NCBI GenBank assembly: GCA_001724265.1
Contig: MEDY01000299.1
Span: 1 to 38,029 of the forward strand
DNA length: 38,029 bases
Origin: Rhizaria sp. SCN 62-66
Lineage: Eukaryota; Rhizaria, unplaced
Direction of reading: 5' to 3'
Shown piece by piece: positions 18,101 to 30,300 of this stretch (its first letter is position 1; every line of letters starts with the position of its first letter). The notes beneath the pieces are model-generated. The model ran no database searches. It worked only from the letters and a program-made list of their open reading frames with translations, and was not told the origin of the DNA. Position numbers and translations under genes: made by a program.

Positions 18101-20294
18101 TGCGACGGCGGCCCGTGAGCCCCGCACAGACGTCGTCCTCCGCGCCCGCGGCCGCAGCGGCAGCGAGCGCCGCCGCGGCGACCGAGTGGCCCGCGCCGGC
18201 ACTGGCGCCCCAGGCGCGGTCGTAGGCCTCGCGCAACGTCTGCGGGCCCTCATCGTCCTCGTCCTCGGCCGCCGCCAGCGCCAGCAGCGCCAGCGCGCTC
18301 TCCGTGTGGCTGTGGCGCGCCCCGCTGGCGCTGTCGGCGGTCGCGGTGGGGCTGCTGCGGCCGCGGCCGCCGTCGCTGCTGTGCGCGCTGGAGTAGCGCG
18401 CTGAGGCGCCGACGGCCGTGGCAGCAGCGACGGGGGAGCGCGCGCGCTGGGCGGAGGCGCGGCCGCTGGTGGCAGCCGCAGAGCCCGTGCTAGAGCTCAG
18501 GCTAGCGCTCGAGCTCGAGCTTGTTAATGCAGCGCTGTTATTGTTGTTGTTTGCGGTGACGGGCGCGAGCAGGACGAGCGGCAGCATGGACACGACTTCG
18601 CCCGCAGCCGCCAGAGTGCTGCCGGCCGCGGCGAGCGTGCTACCCCACGTGGCGGCGCCGGCCACTGCTGGCCGGGAAGGCGCGGGCGACGACGAGTCGA
18701 CCGCGGGGGCGTCCGTGGCAGCAGCGGCCGCAGTGGCGGCGCCGGGGACTGTGACGATCGTCACGTCGCTACCGCCGTCGCTGTCGCCGTCCCAGTCCCT
18801 GTCGACTTGGCTGATATTCCCGGAGCTCTCCGCCTCGAAGGCGAGGTATCCGTTTTCATTACGATCATCGTCGTTGTGATCATCCTCGTCGACGTCGTAG
18901 TAGAGCTCGCCGTCACCGTCGTCGCTGCTGCTAATGCCGGCGCCCGCCCCCACCCCCGCGCCTGCGGAGGCCGATGCTGCAGCGGCGGCGGCCGCGGTGC
19001 TGGCGCGGAACGTGGCGAGAAACAGCGCGCCCTGCTCTTCCTCCGGGGAGCCGATCTTGAGCCCCGAGAGCAGCAGCGCCGCCAGCGTCGTCCCGGCGGC
19101 GGCAACGATGGCGACGGTGAGCAACGCCGAGATAAATACGCCGTCGAGCGTCGAGGTCAGCGTCAGCACGTGCGCCCAGCTGAAGAGCGAGTGCTCGTAT
19201 GGGCTGCCGACGCCTTCATTAGTGCTGCTGCTGCTGCTGCCGGGGCCGGCGCCGGCGTCGCCGTTGTCGTAGGCGTAGCTGAAGACGGTGGCAGGCTTGG
19301 CAATGTCGCTGCTCTGCTGCGCTTTGTTCTTATCAGACACCGCTGCTGCGCCCGCACCGGCACCGACACTGGACTTGCTCTGGCTCTTGCTCTTGCTGCC
19401 AGTCTTGGCACGGCGGTGCGTGACGCTCGCGAGCGCGCGGGCAGGCGTGCGCTCGTCCAGAGGCGTGATTTTGTCGTAAAAGTCCGCCATCTCATGCTCG
19501 CCGCGAAGGTCATCAGTGTCAGCACTCTTCAGTGCATCAAATGACGCACCGCCCGCACTCGCACTCGTCGCACTCGTGCTTCCGTTGGAGCTGGCGCTGG
19601 CACTGGCACTTGCGCTCGCCTCGAGCTCAACGCCGTACATGTATGCAAGCGGCGCGGCGGGGCGCAGCCGGCCCTTGCCGCGCGGCGGGCCGCGGCCGCG
19701 GCGGCTGGCGGGCGCGTCTGCGGGCGGCAGCAGGAGGTTGTTGCCGCCGCGGCGCGCGCGCGCCAGGTCCGCGTTGTCTTCGACGCGCGCACAGTCGGAG
19801 AACTCGAAGAACAGCAGCGGATCCGCTGACCGTGGCGCGGGGGTGCCCCAGGGCGACAGCGCGCGCGGCGCCTGCGCTGCGGCGTTAGCCGCGGCGGCCG
19901 CGTAGCAGACGTCGCAGCGCTCCTTGGGCGACAGCACCGGCGCCGAGAGCAGCGGGGACAGCTGGAACGGAGACAGAAAGGAGAGAAAGCTGTAAGTGGA
20001 CAACCCGCGCGCGCCAGCGCCGGTGCCTGCGACAGTCAGGTCACCGTCGTCGTTACGGGCGTTGGCGTTGGCGTTTGAGGCGTATGCTGCGGTTGAGCCA
20101 TGCCTGAGGTTGCTGCCCCTGCCGGTGCTGGCCAGAGCGTCGGGGGGCAGAAAGAGCGCGGGCAGCGAGTCGTCGTGGGCAAAGTAGCGCTGCACGGCCG
20201 TTTGGCGGTGGATGGCGACGGCGAGCAGCAACAGCGCGATGAGCAGCAGCTTGGCCACCACGTAGATGACGTAGCTGCGGAACTTGAGCGCCAT
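15171..20294 (-). CDS. Large multi-pass membrane protein, family not recognised
   Basis: The single open frame encodes 1,707 residues from an ATG at 20294. Hydrophobic segments: 7-28 at the N-terminus (signal anchor or first helix), about 388-412, about 1287-1312, and a C-terminal cluster at about 1585-1675 that fits three helices. About six helices are likely in all. Between the second and third lies a linker of about 870 residues of Ala, Ser and Gly runs, with a QSQSQSQ stretch and many arginine-serine sites. The loop between helices one and two contains a CDVC motif and basic patches. The C-terminus is short and basic. Runs of GCG/GCC codons make all frames of this strand look open, but only this frame contains coherent membrane segments. 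I assign no function. A transporter, receptor or scaffold cannot be told apart. Confidence 0.75.
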   Translation of the reverse strand: MALKFRSYVIYVVAKLLLIALLLLAVAIHRQTAVQRYFAHDDSLPALFLPPDALASTGRGSNLRHGSTAAYASNANANARNDDGDLTVAGTGAGARGLSTYSFLSFLSPFQLSPLLSAPVLSPKERCDVCYAAAAANAAAQAPRALSPWGTPAPRSADPLLFFEFSDCARVEDNADLARARRGGNNLLLPPADAPASRRGRGPPRGKGRLRPAAPLAYMYGVELEASASASASASSNGSTSATSASAGGASFDALKSADTDDLRGEHEMADFYDKITPLDERTPARALASVTHRRAKTGSKSKSQSKSSVGAGAGAAAVSDKNKAQQSSDIAKPATVFSYAYDNGDAGAGPGSSSSSTNEGVGSPYEHSLFSWAHVLTLTSTLDGVFISALLTVAIVAAAGTTLAALLLSGLKIGSPEEEQGALFLATFRASTAAAAAAASASAGAGVGAGAGISSSDDGDGELYYDVDEDDHNDDDRNENGYLAFEAESSGNISQVDRDWDGDSDGGSDVTIVTVPGAATAAAAATDAPAVDSSSPAPSRPAVAGAATWGSTLAAAGSTLAAAGEVVSMLPLVLLAPVTANNNNNSAALTSSSSSASLSSSTGSAAATSGRASAQRARSPVAAATAVGASARYSSAHSSDGGRGRSSPTATADSASGARHSHTESALALLALAAAEDEDDEGPQTLREAYDRAWGASAGAGHSVAAAALAAAAAAGAEDDVCAGLTGRRRTALAAPGAHGNASGNGSAGGAAPDAEADVELGHGQNVSVNAGSNSPVAGLGLGLGLGSEGAPLLAMPSVSARAPLRRTQTSDATGANTATAATTTSASTLESCMTGGYATFAPSAAEAAAATAAAEAAAAAARLRVDPASVPASVLTAGLWYTASLRHAPADGADAAASAGLNSAVPAATVMSATGDGGERAALLRRSQSQSQSQTQVLSQYHARSRGYSQDAEDGDDGHFDSRYLDDGAQPGGPMALAASLLSTASAAASAAAAAAASAAAAGLSAVTGTNAAGSSASGAHNNNGRVVLLPPSYAAAAAPVPVPGALGADGAHGSRATSPLLAAAAAAAGAGAGAADRTAAAAEARRQSRAHARARALLLASGRGNNLTAGAAGDRPGVNADAEPAASASPSTRPTSPLMHRNNNYNGDATAYDAGVVTRGGRPRRAGSLGNGNSAVSAAGFSRSSFADSENLTRHLANPAPTPESMRMSRPPREPVAVAGRPRAGARRVRGRSYAQSPPPSASAPSAAAAAAAAAAAAVEAAESAAYARFAPSTLQCWTATPTRSFALSLLHSVTSALTVVLLITALNVLTLSPGVEVSLTVADVARYGPPRAPVVAAAAAALSTASAAAAAGHAAAPSSAAAVGSKGAQLRALVGPAGTAAAAAAGDVMLREWPAEARVLARGAGVDENGYVVLKNRDKGVRSSATADDDAAGARTDAASVVDGVSDSDGTVEDMSAAAQYAMAHPYFPMGYAESESTVDSAASSAAAVVAATDTETMATGKRTSVVFGALSPAAEAFIAYGAASAAVDSAYDSVSDAETIISEPSLLAPYAAHTSPTQSTTQPARGAAVPPLLTVACPAASLSPVLFLATQIVLALYLTLLMGSFFLRAHSVLTYILQLSQVAVLQGFSALVVVALWQASDPALGSGVAPAVVGTLLFLSFFELPLLLVGMKTWRSPLMALMGWYRRIDASARSRGRDMFVF

Positions 20295-21308
20295 CGGGGC
20301 TCGCGCGCGCGCACACAGACTGGGGCGGCAGAGCAGAGAGCTGCAACTGGGGACGGCACAGGGCGCGGCGGAAAAGCCGGGTGTGCGCGCTGGGGAAGAG
20401 CTGGGTCGGCTTGGCGGAGTGTAGGGGGCTCGCGCCGAGTTCGTCAGTCGAGTCCAGGCGAGGGCTGACCACGCTGCGTTGGGGAGATTGTGTGGCGACG
20501 CAAGACGCGCCTAGAGGCAGAGAAGGGTATTTGTGATACAGTGAGTATGTGTAAGACAGGATGTCGTCTTATAAATTCGGTTGCACGCTTGGCTATGTTG
20601 GGCGGGTGCAAGGAATGTGAGAGATCACATCAGACCCAGCGAGCGGCCTCACCAGCAACTCGAATAGTGGCCGACGGAAAAGTCACCAGCAAAGAATGTT
20701 GAATAATTAACGTTTTAATAAAGATGAACAGCACAATACTTTGACTGCAACGCTTTTGGCGATCACGATTTGATAGAAATACTATCAACAAAGTTATCAT
20801 CGGAGGCAACATTTTTCGACCGGTCGCCAGCCAGCTCCCACCACAGGGGAGTGGTTGACAATGCATTTGACTTGCTATGAAACAAAAACGCTGTCAGCAC
20901 CGGATCTGAGGACTGATTTGTTTTGGGTGATATTGGACCTATTTGTTCGTTTAATTGCAGCTTTACAACATGCTGTTGAACAAGGTTTATACGCAACTGA
21001 AGATTGGCAAGATTCATCGGTCAATTCACACGCGCCGCCACTCTAACCACACTGTCCAGAGGATCTACACGCAACATTATAAGTAAATTGCCCGGTCGCT
21101 TCACATTAGCTTTGCACATTCTATTCTAGGTGGTGCTTACATTCGCACAACACTAACTTTCTCGACTCCTACACTCGTCTATCTTCACACCCTCCAGGAA
21201 GGTTAGCTTCAAACCACCAACTTCTCGTTCACTTTCCTCTTCGCCCCGCAGCCCTTCCCGGCTCCCCTTCAACCCCCCACCACCCCCGCAGCCCCTACAG
21301 CCTCCGGC
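20295..21308. promoter_or_regulatory. Divergent promoter region between the membrane protein and the giant gene
   Basis: Both flanking genes start here, in opposite directions. On the right side, TATAAG (21078-21083) is followed by a C/T-rich leader with TCTTCACACC (21182-21191), similar to the TCACAC-type motifs ahead of other genes, about 120 bases before the ATG at 21309. The leader up to the ATG is almost free of G. No coding sequence is supported in the middle, which is AT-rich (about 20690-21080). Confidence 0.45.
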
Positions 21309-24300
21309 ATGGCGACCCCGCGCTCCGGCCTCGGCGTGCTGGCTGCGCCCGAGCAGCCGTCCCCCGAGGACCGCCGCGTGATTCCGCCGGGCATCGCGCT
21401 GCAGCCCCTGCGCGGCTATCTCTTCAAGCAAGACCACGACAACACCAAGACGTGGCGCCGCCGCTACTTTGCAGTTTACGACGACCGCATGTTCTACTAC
21501 GCGGGCGAGGACGACTGGGCGCGCTGCCGCGACCGCGCGGCGGACTCGGCCGTCAAGGGCGTGCTCCACATCGTCGGCTCCACCATCTACGTCATCAACA
21601 TCGAGACGACGCCGCAGAGCGAGGGCGGCCCGCGTCAGGCGCTGCACGGCTTCACGCTTACTGTCGCCAAGGAGGGCCGTCTGCGGTCGATCGTGCTCGC
21701 GGCGGAGACGGCCGTGGCGCGTGACTACTGGGTGCGTGCGATGATCAAGTCGAGTCGCTACGCGCGCCAGGTCGCACACGCCGCCGCCATGGTTAACGGG
21801 CTCGCCATCCCGCCCGGTGTGCGGTACGGCGACCCGGAGCTGAACGAGGCGACGACGCACCTGGCCTCGAACCAGCAGGCGTCCTTCCTCGAGGGCGAGC
21901 GCACGCTAATGTACTTATACACGGGCCACAGCACAAAACGGCGGCCCGTGGACCGGTACGCGCGGTGCGTACTCATGACCTCGCAGCGCCTGCTGCGCGT
22001 GCACGGCCGCACCGTGCTGGTCGACCTCATGCTGTCGGACCTGGCCCGCGTCGTCTATTACGGACCCGAGACCTCGGTGGTCGACCAGGGCCTCTCGCTG
22101 CTCGTCGCGCGCCGGCCCATGGCGCAGTTCCGCCACGGCGCCAGCCCAAACTCCGCCGGCTCCAACGGCGCGGGCGCCCAGAGCGCGTCTGCGTCCGCCG
22201 CCGCGTCCGCAGCCTCTGCCGCGGCCGCCGCGGCCGCCGCGTCGGGCGCGGCCGAGGGTGAGGGCGACGTCGCTGACGGCTACCTCAACACCACGCTGCG
22301 CTCGTACCGCCTGGTCGCAGAGCACCACAGCGGCGCGCGCTCCGAGCTGCTGCTGACGGGCCAGCTGGCCGTGGACCTGTTCTTTGCCTCGGTGGTCGCG
22401 CGCGTGACGGCGTTCCGGTGGTGGATCGCGCGCGAGTTCACCACCACGCTTAACTACCGCCGCCACCTCTGGTTCCGGCTTGTCGACACGGCGCTGCGCA
22501 ACCAGGTCGTCATCACGCCAGAAGACTGGCGCTCGCTGCTCGTGCGCATGGGCTCCTCGCAGCACTTGCTCGCCGCGCTGCTGTTCAAGAACGCGCAGGG
22601 CAAGGTCGTCGGCCGGCGCGGCGGCGACGGGTTTAACGCCTTCGCAGAGGGCGTGCTGTCCCAGGACCTGGACTCGGCGTGCGACTACTTCTGGAACACG
22701 GACGCCTTCTTCCCCGTCGTTCGCAGCGCGCGCGGCGTCGGCGTGCTCGACTCGCGCCCGCTGTCGCTCGTGTGGCAGTCGCAGGCGTCGGCCAAGTCGT
22801 TCGAGCTTTTCGTCAACGAGTTCACTGACCTGCCCTCGCAGCACTGGATGTGGGACGAAAAGGACCGCGTGTACCCCGTCGCACTCGCCTCGGTCGTGCT
22901 GCCGCGCCACGCCGCTACCGAGGCCGCCGCGCGCGCGCCGCTCGACCAGGGCATTGTGTCCAAGCCGGGCACAGTCGGTGCGACCGCCGCGGCCGCGGCC
23001 GTCAATGCCATTGGCGCCGAAGTGACAGAGGAAGTGTGGGAGAACCAGCGCTACTACCTGTACTTTAAGTGGTCGTCGAATTTGCTCCCGTTCGACCGGT
23101 ACTCGTGGTCGGACGACTCGGGCAGCAAGGAGCTCTCGCTGCGCGCGATCGAGCGCAACATCCCCGCAGGCTGGCGCTGGATCACAGACTCGTGGCAGCT
23201 CCACACCACGGCAGATACCAAGGACGGCTGGTACTACTCCACGGCGTTTGGGCCCGGGCTCAAGGGTTGGGCGCCCACGCGCTCCAACGTGTCGTACGTC
23301 GTGCGCAAGCGCCGCTGGGTGCGGCGCCGCGTGTGCGTGTCGCTCGACGACAAGCCCGCCGGGTCCGCGGCCGGCGCCGTTTCGACGCGCCACGTGGGGC
23401 CGCACTCGGGTGCGACGCAGCGCCCGCGCAGCAACTCGGTCAGCATTCTCGCCGGGCTGGACAACCTCAACGCGTCGGCGGGCGACGCCGACGGCGACGG
23501 CGACGGCGAACCTGTTGGCGGCCACGGCGCGGGCCACGCCAAGCGCGGCGCGACGCGCTACGAGTACGCGTTCGAAAACGAGCGCTGGTACCCGGGCGGG
23601 TACTCGAAGAAGCTCATGCCCGGCGACCGGCCGTCGTGGTCGACCGAGGACGGCAACACGCGCGTCGATCGCAACAACGTGCGTCTGCCGACCGGGTTTG
23701 TGTGGGTCGACGACTGGCAGGTCGACCCCACCTTCGGCGGCGACGCCGACCACTGGCGCTACGCAGTCAACTTCCCCTGGCCGTACTTCGACGAAGACTC
23801 CGTGCTGGCGTTTGTGCGCCGCCGGCGCTGGCGCCGCGCGTGCCGGCCGCAGGCGGACTCGCTCAACGTCGTCGGCTACCCGGCGTGGGTGATGGACACG
23901 CCGCTGGTGCTGGACGAGGAGAGCCGCCTGCACGCGCGCCTGCTGCCCGCCGTCGCCGTCGCCGGCATCGGCTACGTCAACCAGGGCGATCTCGTCCTCA
24001 ACGTCAACATGCAGGACAGAAACCACCTGCCGGGCGAGCCGGGCGCCGCCGTCACGGCAGAGCGCCTGCACCAGCAGCTCATCGCCATGCAGGCCGACAT
24101 GGCGCGCGGCGGCAAGCGGCGCGCGCAGGGCAAGAAGAGCCGCAACGCGCTGTCGGCCATGGCACACAAAATCGCTTCGCTGGCCTCGCTCGCGTCCGAA
24201 AAGTCGCGCTCCCCGCGCTACGGCAGCACGGGCGGCGGCGCTGCTGCGGCGGCCACGCCAGGCACGCTGACGCCTGCGGCGCTGCGACAGGCCTCGCGCG

Positions 24301-27300
24301 GCTCCATCGCGCTGGGCGCCGCCGACGCCACGGGCTCCGCAGCCGAGCTGATGGACTACGCCGCGCGACCGGGCTCGAGCGTGTCGCTCGCGGCGCCCAG
24401 CGAGGTAGCGGGCCCGCTGCAGCGCTGGGTGCTCAAGTCGCGCGCGGACATGTACCTCGACCACGCCGTGATGCCGCTGTTTGCGCAGCTGGAGCTGGCC
24501 GCGCTCGAGGACCTTAAGGTTGCCGCGAACGTCGCCGCCGCCAACGAGCTCGCGCGTTGCTGCCCCACCGTCGCGGCCGCGCGCGACACCGTTTTCGCCG
24601 TGCAAGCTGCCGTTGCGAGCGAGAAGAGGCGATTCGACGCCGGCGCCGCGGCGGCGTCCTCCGCGGCTGTCGCGGCTGCGCAGGCCGCTGCCGTGCCCGT
24701 GTCGTCCGTCGACGCCGCCGCGCTGGCGAGCTCTGGCCGCTCCGGGCTGAAGCCCAAGAATGCCGGCAAGCCCGGCCATGGCGCGGTGGGGACTGACGCG
24801 CAGTCTCTGGCACCGCAGTCGCCGCCCTTCAGCCCGTTCGCGGGCTCCGTGTCTTCGCCGCCGTGCCCGTTGTCAGGCGCGGGCGCGCGCGCTAAGCTAT
24901 CCGGCACCGAGCTCGTGCGCGCCGCCAACGCAGGCCCGCTGTCGTTCGACGTTAACACGCTGCCCGACAGCGCGCTGGCGACGCAGCCCGTGTCGTCGCG
25001 CAGCGTCTCGCTCGCGCGCTCCGCGACGGACCCCGCGCTGTCGCCCGTGTCCGGCTACTCCGACAACAGCGTCAACAGCAGCAAGAACTCGCGGAACAAC
25101 GACTCTTATACCAATTTGCCGCGCGACGCACTACCGAGCCCTGGCCGCGGCGCGCAGAGCTTCTACGCCAACGCACACGCCAGCAGCATCCCTGCCTCTT
25201 CATCGTCTTCGTCGCTCTCGTCGTCGTCGCTGCCGCACACTGAGGCACCGCCCGGCTCCGCGGTGCGCGCCGCCACCCGCGTCGGCAGTGTCGGCGCTGG
25301 CGCTGGCACCCCGGCGGCGCTGCTGTCGCCCACCGCGCAGATGGCGCTGCCCTCGTCCGCCTTCGAGCGCGCGATCCGCAGTGACACCAGCGGAGCCGCG
25401 CAGGGCGGCAAGGCGAGCCGCGGGCGCGGAAGCAAGTCCGGCGCCGGCGGATTTGCCGAGCAGTCACTGCGCTTCAACACATACTTCACTGCCTCCACTG
25501 CGGGCTCGGCCGCGCTGCGCAGCCCGCTGGAGCCGCCGCGCGAGGTGGATGTGTCGATGTTCACGGCCGCGCACACGGGCGGCATCGACCCGCTCAAGCT
25601 GCCGCTGCGCTTTGTCCCCGTCGCGCTCACAACGTTTGCGAAGCTCTGGTCCACGTCCGACGTGCGCGACGGGCCCACCTTCTCGGTCTGGCGCGCCGCC
25701 GCGCCGCCTGGCTTCGCCGTGCTGGGCGACATCATCTCTCCATCGGCCAAGATGTGCGAGGTCGAGTACCCCGTGTTGCTGTGCGACCGTGCGGACCTGC
25801 TGCCGCCGCTGGGCTTCTCGCTGCGCTTTGTACTCAACGAGCCCGGCGTTGAGGCGCTGATGATCTTCGAGATGGTCCCGCCGCTGGGCTACCGCGCGCT
25901 CGGCCTTGTCGCCAGCAAGGGCAAGGCACCCGAGCCCTCGGTGTTCCGCTGCGTGCCCGACTATCTCTGCGTCGCCTTCCAGCAGGACCTCGAAGGCGTT
26001 TCGCCCTACGCCACTAGCGACGGCGGCGCGGCCTCGAAGCGCGCCACCGCCGACGGCGAGGACGAGGCCCGCAGTGCGGCCGCGGGCGCCGCCGCGGCTG
26101 CAGCTGCGAAGAAGAAGGCCGTACGCACCCCGGGCTCCGGGCTCGTGCCGCGCACGCCGTCGGCCGCCGCCGCGTCCGCCGCGCCGAAGCCCGTGGCGAG
26201 CATGGGCAAGACGAAGGCCGTGAGCGTGTGGGGCGGGCTCAACGAGCTCAGCGACTTCTCTTCCTCAGACAGCAACGACGACTCTGGCACCAAGAGCAGC
26301 AAGCCCAAGGCGACGAGCAAGAAGCAGTCGACCGCGTTCACGTTCGACAAAGAGGAGATCGAGATGCAGCCGCCGCGCCGCGCAGCTGGCAACGCCGCGG
26401 TCAGCAACACGGCTCTGGCGCCGCCCGCGCTCAGCAAGCGCAACAGCGTGATGTTTGGCGTTGCCCGCGGCACCCGCTCCGACGGCGTCGAAGAGCGCGC
26501 GATCGCTGCCCGCGCCGCCGAGCTGGAGGCCGAGGCCGCGAAGCTCGAGGAACAGGCGGCCGCGCTGCGCAAGAAGGAGGAGGCCGCCGCCGCCAAAGCC
26601 GCCGCGGCGGGTAAGGTCGCCATCAGCGCCAAGAACAGCGTGCGTCTGCTCGAGTCCGCGTCGTCGTCCGCGAGCACTGCTCGGGGCGGCGATGACAGCA
26701 AGGATGGCTCCGATGGCGACCAGTACCAGGTCTCCGCACGCGCGCCTGTGTCGCCCCCGCCCGGACTGGCGGCCGCGGCGGCGTCTAACGGACTACCCGC
26801 GCTGCCGGTTCTCCGCTCCGACGCGGCGGGGCAGCCCACTCAGTCGTTTCTGATGGAGACGCGCGCGTACTCGCTGCGGCTGCTGGCCCTCGAGCTCCGC
26901 CAGAACTCTGCCGTCGCCACGGGTACTGACATCAAGCCCAAGCCTGGTGCCACGCCTGGCAACAAGGACAGCGGGCGCGCGCGCGGCCGTGACACGGTTG
27001 CGGTCGTGAGTAGCAGCGAAGACAATAACGACGATGACGACGATGACGTTGCGAGCGACGTCGACGACGATGCCGACGATGATGCCGCTGGCTTTGGCAA
27101 GGGCAAGGGCAAGGGCAAGGGCAAGAAGAAACCCAGCGGCAAGGGCGAGAAGGCCGGCGCTGCGAAGGGCGACGCCGATGCCGCCAAGGGCAAGGGCAAG
27201 CGCGGTAGCCTGGCTGACCGCAAGGGCGTGCGCTTCCTTGACGAGTCCACGCCCGAACACACGAGTCGCCGTCTCGCGGCCGCTGATGGCGCTGCAGTCA

Positions 27301-30300
27301 CCGCTGAGAGCAGCAGCGCCGTCGCGCCGGCGTCGCTGGTGAACGAGACGGCGCTGCCCGCCTCGTGCCTGCCGCTGCCCGCGGAGCGGCTGCCGACCGC
27401 GGCGTCGGTGCACATGCTCATCCGCGCCTACCTGCGGCAGATGCGCAACGAGGACATGGCCGACATGGACGACAGCGACGGCGAGCCCGCCGGCGAGCCC
27501 GGGGCCAGCGTGTCCAAGTCGCTGCTTTCCGGCGCAGGTGCTGGCGCTGCGAGTGCGCGTGTCAGCGTCCTGGGATCGCCGGGCAGCGGGCTCTCGCGTT
27601 CAACGAGCATCGTCGTGCGCGGCCTTGACGACAACGAGGACGAGGACGACGAGGAGGACGACCTCGATAGCGATGACGATGCCGAGCTTGGCGAACGCAC
27701 TGCAGTTCAAGTACGTGCACTACAGAAATATCATGATTCTTTTATCTTGCCTTATTCTACATATTTATGCACCTTTTACGAAATCTAACTCGCAATTTGC
27801 TTCATTTTCCAATTTCTTTTCTTTGTGTTAGATGGAGAACCTACGCATCCAGGCAGAGGCTTCGGCGCTGAAGCGCCCGCGCATGGTTTGGTTCCAAGGC
27901 AAGTTCGACTTCAACCCTGCGACGCAGCTCGCTGCTGCCGGTCTTCTCTCCACGGGAACGCGTGACGGCTCTGGCAACCCACGCTCTGCTGAGGAGGCCG
28001 CCATGGCCGCGGCGACGCTGGCGACGGCCGCGGCGTCGGGTCACGGCATGCCGTCGTCGTCCGTTTACGCGATGCTGGGCTCGAGCCAGAGCCCGCAGCT
28101 GAGCAAGCTGACGGACCTGCCGCCGCCGATCGTTGCCGCCATCATGACGGGCTCCAACTTCCGCGTCTACGTCGCCGGCGACGGCTCTGTCGCAGAGGGC
28201 GGCTGGAAGCCCTCCGTCACCTTCGCGCATGCCGCGCTCACGCCCATGACGCTGTCTTCGCCGGGGCCCGCGCAGCCGCTGAGCACGCGCGGCGCCTCGG
28301 CCCGCCGCGCCGCGTCCACGCCCGCGGCCGCGGCCGCGGCGACGGGCACCATGTCAGGCGCGGCCGTGATGCCCACTGCTGTGCCCTCGGTGGTGTCGCT
28401 GTGGCAGCTGCCCGTGTCCGGTCTCATCGCCATGGGGCTCGGCGGGTTCGCGGGCCGCGAGATGTACGCGCCGCCGCAGCAGTTCCACCGTCTGCCGCAA
28501 CGCTACGCCAGCACGCCCGACGCCGTGTCCGTGGAGCTGATCCAGAAGACGCAGGTACTGCTGCGCGTGGCGCAGAGCGTGCTGCACAAGCGCTCCGAGC
28601 AGCAGCGGCTTTGTGACCAGGCCATGAACGCCGTCAACAGCGCGCCGGGCGCCGCCGCTGCCGCAGACGCCGCTGACGGTAAGGGCGAGGGCAAGGGCAA
28701 GACTGCGGATAAGGCGAAGCGCGCGGTCACGCAGCAGCTGGTGCTGATGGACACGGCCAAGGCGCAGGAGCTTGTGAAGCGCATGATGGACGACATGGAC
28801 GATGACTTCGACGATCTTGACGAAGGCTGGGCCGATGAGGATGACGATGACGACAGCTTTGCTTCTGACGCTTCTAGCACCCACAATGACGACGATGACG
28901 ACAATGACTCGGACGAAGAGGAGGAGGACACTGGTCGCAAGCAGAAGGGCAAGAGTGACAGCAAGGGCCTCCGCGGCCGCGACCGCGTGGCCGGCGACTC
29001 TGACGGCGACTCCGACTCAGGCTTTGAAACCAGCACGGCGCGCGGCAGCAGCGGTTTCGGCAAGAAGGGCGGCAAGAGCTTCAAGACTCCGACGAAGGGC
29101 TCTAGCAAGGGCAAGACGCCTGCTAAGAGCAATGCCAAGAGCAGCAGTAAGAACGACAAAGCTGTCAAGGACTCCAATGCCAAGGGCAAGGAGAAGCCCG
29201 CGCCCAAGAGCGCGAGCAAGAAGGGCAGCGGCAAGGGCAAGTTCAGCAAGCGTGCCGGCTCCGATTCCGATCCCACGTTCAGCGACGACGACGATACGAA
29301 AAAGAACAATGATAGCGGTGACGATGACGACAGCGACGACGGCGGCAAATGGGGCAAAGGCAAGGGCAAGAGCAAGAACAACGCTCTCAGCACCAAGGCG
29401 CCCGCGCCCGTGATTATCGACGCCACTGGCAAGAGCGGCAGCGCGCGCAAGGGCGCCGTCCCTCCGACGCCCGCCACGGCGCCACTGCTGCCGCCGCCCG
29501 TGACGCTCGACGCCGCGGGGCTGACCGAGATCCTGCTGCCCGCGGCGCGCCTGCTGCGGCACGCCGTGGCGCACGTCGAGGACTGGGAGTCGGCTGTTTT
29601 CGCCCGCCAGCAGCTGCGCCGCCAGGAGGAGCTCGCCGCCGCGCAGGCCGCGGAGCAGGCCGAGGCCAACCGCCAGCGCAGCGCGCAGGCTGCTGCCGCT
29701 GCGAAGGCCGCCGCTGTCGTCGCCGCTGCGGCCGCGCGCGGACCTCCCACCGTGACTGTTCTCATTCCGGGCGCCTCAGCCGCCGCGACGACAAGCCCCG
29801 CTGCGCCCAACAGCGCTCTCAGCGGCTCTGAGTCGAGCGATAGCGTGGCGAACGTCTTCAAGAAGGTTCCTGCGCCTGTCGTGGTTGGCACCCCCAACAA
29901 CGCGAGCGCGACGCCGCTGTCCTCCGCGAGCACCGCGATTGCGGGTAAGAAGCGTGACACCAAGGGCAAGGGCAAGGGTAAGGGCAGGAAGGCTGGCGCT
30001 GCGTCGTCTGAAGAGCTGCCACACGTCCAAAGTATGTTCTCGGACGACGTGTCGATTGAGGAGGACGATGACGATGACGGCAATGGCAGCGCCGCACCGT
30101 CTGACGGTTCTGCTTTCTCTGCGCCGGAGTCCGCGGCGTCGACGCCGTCGGGCGTTTCTGCGCCTGCGAACCCCTTTGCGAAGAAGAAAAAGCCTGTCAA
30201 GACCGCGAGTAAGCCTAATGGCGACAAGGCCAAGCTCACGCAGACTGAGTCGATCCCCGAGGTGACCGAGGATGACGAGGCCGGTGCCGTTCGCGACAAC

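Noticed and set aside
21915-24779. 954-codon minus-strand open frame inside the giant gene
   Set aside because: It is opposite the PH/DysF region, whose motifs are clear on the plus strand. High GC content suppresses stops in the shadow frame.
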